6,702 bases of DNA from an uncultured Hyphomicrobiales bacterium. Its GTDB lineage: Bacteria; Pseudomonadota; Alphaproteobacteria; Rhizobiales; Beijerinckiaceae. The translations under genes and the position numbers were made by a program. The DNA lies in the NCBI GenBank assembly GCA_903932565.1, contig CAIZGQ010000380.1, positions 1-6,702 of the forward strand. The letters run 5' to 3'. The notes under the pieces were generated by a model. It made no database searches. It saw only the letters and a program-made list of their open reading frames with translations, and was not told where the DNA came from. Shown here piece by piece: positions 5,218 to 6,702 of this stretch (positions within the stretch are counted from its first letter, which is position 1; each line of letters starts with the position of its first letter).

Positions 5218-5646
5218 ATGGAATACCTCTGGATCAAGTCCCTGCACGTGATTGCCGTGATCGCCTGGATGGCAGGTATGCTCTATCTCCCAAGATTGTT
5301 CGTTTATCACGCAACAACCGAACGTAAGTCAGCACAATCTGAAACATTCAAGATCATGGAACGACGCCTCATGAAGGCGATCATGACGCCTGCACTTATT
5401 GTCGTATGGGCAAGCGGCCTTTATTTGGCAATCTCTTCGGGTTTTTACGTTGCAGAATGGTTTAAAGCAAAATTCGCATTGGTGTTTGTCATGACACTGA
5501 TTCATGTTTGGCTTGCTTGGAGCGTCAAACAATTTGCCACTGACGCGAACGTGAAGTCAGCTCTATTTTTCAGGGTTCTAAACGAGATCCCCACGCTCGG
5601 AATGATTGTTGTCGTCATCCTTGTCGTTGTGAAACCTTTCAGTTGA
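5218..5646 (+). CDS. hemJ: HemJ-type protoporphyrinogen IX oxidase
   Basis: The 142-residue integral membrane protein oxidises protoporphyrinogen IX to protoporphyrin IX, the penultimate step of haem synthesis, in bacteria lacking HemG or HemY. Four membrane segments are visible (about 6-30, 53-75, 84-104 and 124-141). Conserved features are His10 in the first helix (K-SLHVIAVIAWMAGMLYLPR-L), the W-F-K-A-K segment at 81-85 (Lys85 probably being the conserved Lys), and the closing block RVLNEIPT (119-126) with VKPF near the end. His10 and Lys85 correspond to residues essential in characterised HemJ. Start ATG 5218 has only a weak GGA (5207-5209) upstream. Its usual partner hemE is missing on the left; rho follows 167 bp downstream on the same strand. 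Confidence 0.93.
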   Translation: MEYLWIKSLHVIAVIAWMAGMLYLPRLFVYHATTERKSAQSETFKIMERRLMKAIMTPALIVVWASGLYLAISSGFYVAEWFKAKFALVFVMTLIHVWLAWSVKQFATDANVKSALFFRVLNEIPTLGMIVVVILVVVKPFS

Positions 5647-5649
5647 GCG

Positions 5650-5682
5650 AACCGGACTGGATCGGCAGTTGCGGTTTTATTT
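5650..5682 (+). terminator. Rho-independent terminator-like hairpin after hemJ
   Basis: AACCG (5650-5654) pairs with CGGTT (5672-5676), and ACTG (5656-5659) pairs with CAGT (5666-5669), around a GATCGG loop with a small internal bulge. The stem runs directly into TTTTATTT. It starts 3 bp after the hemJ stop and could end hemJ transcripts or attenuate read-through into rho. The stem is only moderately stable. Confidence 0.5.
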
Positions 5683-5736
5683 GATCTGTCTTATTTGTGA
5701 GTTCCCACCTAACGCGACGTTTGCGAACCAATCGGT

Positions 5737-5813
5737 TCCCTTCGGATCTGTGCCCTCCACGATCCCATACGCGCACTCCCAGCCTCCACGGTCTTAGCCA
5801 GGACACGCCCCCT
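5737..5813 (+). promoter_or_regulatory. C-rich, G-poor rho leader (possible rut site)
   Basis: By hand count these 77 bases hold 36 C and 14 G, ending in a run of C just before the rho ATG. A C-rich, G-poor RNA segment is what Rho binds. rho leaders in other bacteria (E. coli is the known case) are subject to autogenous Rho-dependent attenuation. Autoregulation here is inferred from composition only. Confidence 0.4.
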
Positions 5814-6702
5814 ATGCGGGAAATCAAACTTCAAGATTTAAAATTAAAATCACCAACCGAATTGCTGGCGTTTGCCGAAGAGCATGAGGTCGAAAACGCT
5901 TCAATCATGCGCAAACAGGAACTTATGTTTGCTATTTTGAAGCAGCTCGCGAGCCGCGAGATCGAAATTATCGGAGAAGGCGTCGTAGAAGTTCTTTTGG
6001 ACGGCTTCGGCTTCCTCCGTTCTCCAGATGCTAATTACCTGGCAGGACCTGATGATATTTACGTGTCCCCATCGCAGATCCGTCGCTTTGGTTTGCGGAC
6101 GGGTGACACGGTCGAGGGCCTTATTCGCAGCCCGAAAGACGGCGAACGCTACTTCGCGCTCTTAAAAGTCAATACAATCAATTTTGAAGATCCGGACAAA
6201 GTTCGCCACAAAGTTCATTTTGATAATTTGACGCCGCTTTATCCGGAAGCGCGCTTGAAGCTTGAAATTGAAGACCCGACACGGAAAGATCTTTCGTCCC
6301 GGGTGATCGATATTGTCGCTCCGATCGGCAAGGGTCAGCGCGCGCTCATCGTGGCACCTCCCCGGACCGGAAAGACGGTTCTTCTTCAAAATATCGCCCA
6401 GTCCATCACGACCAATCATCCTGAATGCTACCTGATTGTGCTTTTGATCGACGAGCGGCCTGAGGAAGTGACCGATATGCAGCGGTCAGTTAAAGGCGAA
6501 GTGGTGTCGTCCACGTTTGATGAGCCAGCAGTTCGCCACGTGCAGGTTGCTGAAATGGTGATCGAGAAAGCCAAGCGCCTGGTTGAACATGGCCGGGACG
6601 TGGTCATTTTGCTGGATTCCATTACCCGTCTTGGGCGCGCCTACAACACCGTTGTCCCCTCCTCCGGAAAGGTGCTGACCGGCGGCGTCGATGCCAACGC
6701 GC
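5814..6702 (+). CDS. rho: Transcription termination factor Rho (3' end outside window)
   Basis: The first 296 codons are present; about 125 residues of the roughly 420 expected are beyond the right edge. Rho is a hexameric RNA-dependent ATPase/helicase that ends transcription at C-rich untranslated RNA. The N-terminal helical domain (about 1-47) and the cold-shock-like RNA-binding domain (about 50-122, with DGFGFLRS at 63-70 and YFALLKV at 113-119) precede the ATPase core. The core shows the P-loop APPRTGKT (181-188), LLIDERPEE (210-218), Walker B VVILLDSITR (263-272) and the Q-loop region SSGKVLTGG (283-291). The secondary-site R-loop lies outside the window. ATG 5814 has AGGA 10 nt upstream, and the protein begins MREIKLQDLK as in Rhizobiales homologues. 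No insertion domain is seen. Confidence 0.97.
   Translation, partial: MREIKLQDLKLKSPTELLAFAEEHEVENASIMRKQELMFAILKQLASREIEIIGEGVVEVLLDGFGFLRSPDANYLAGPDDIYVSPSQIRRFGLRTGDTVEGLIRSPKDGERYFALLKVNTINFEDPDKVRHKVHFDNLTPLYPEARLKLEIEDPTRKDLSSRVIDIVAPIGKGQRALIVAPPRTGKTVLLQNIAQSITTNHPECYLIVLLIDERPEEVTDMQRSVKGEVVSSTFDEPAVRHVQVAEMVIEKAKRLVEHGRDVVILLDSITRLGRAYNTVVPSSGKVLTGGVDANA

Noticed and set aside
6162..6622. Minus-strand open frames opposite rho
   Set aside because: They are shadows of the strongly conserved rho coding sequence.
1..6702. New defence, mobile or biosynthetic system
   Set aside because: Every substantial reading frame belongs to a known housekeeping family in near-conserved order. No repeats, integrase, tRNA junction or composition island was seen.

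Overview
The window looks like ordinary chromosomal DNA of an alphaproteobacterium, most likely Hyphomicrobiales (Rhizobiales). The evidence is the combination and wording of the proteins: a Rho with the Rhizobiales-like start MREIKLQDLK, an alphaproteobacterial Tim44-domain protein next to FxsA and SecB, and the order ppsR-maf-coaE-dnaQ facing hemJ-rho across an AT-rich gap. Genus cannot be read from this stretch. There are no mobile elements, tRNA or rRNA genes, CRISPR arrays or obviously foreign genes, and almost all the DNA is coding.

Layout. Left edge: the first codons of a probable mltA (1-66, minus) and a Tim44-domain membrane protein (89-817, minus), transcribed leftward. Divergent from them are fxsA (906-1334, plus) and secB (1488-1964, plus). 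secB converges on a compact leftward run ppsR (4782-3949), maf (3941-3324), coaE (3304-2681) and dnaQ (2688-1972). Gaps in this run are 7 bp and 19 bp, then an 8-bp overlap, so it is probably one operon. A 435-bp non-coding region (4783-5217) follows. Then come hemJ (5218-5646) and rho (5814 to the right edge), both rightward. rho is cut off by the window end after 296 codons.

The key region is 4783-5217. In Caulobacter crescentus the replication origin lies between hemE and the ppsR-family gene (RP001 homologue), and this neighbourhood is conserved in alphaproteobacteria. Here the equivalent gap is AT-rich on its right side (by hand count about 36% GC in 4981-5217 against about 53% in 4783-4980). 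It carries three one-mismatch DnaA-box-like 9-mers and a strong palindrome/hairpin, and the genes on both sides are transcribed away from it. It is the best candidate for oriC, though box quality is modest. Two genes usually found in this cluster are absent: hemE (expected between the origin and hemJ) and aroE (expected between maf and coaE).

Functionally the genes are housekeeping: proofreading and nucleotide-pool cleaning (dnaQ, maf), CoA synthesis (coaE), PEP/pyruvate enzyme control (ppsR), haem synthesis (hemJ), transcription termination (rho), and envelope or export functions (secB, Tim44-like protein, fxsA, mltA). I found no convincing new multi-gene system. The most interesting items are the candidate origin, the palindrome in front of hemJ, the C-rich leader and terminator-like hairpin in front of rho, and the two missing cluster genes.
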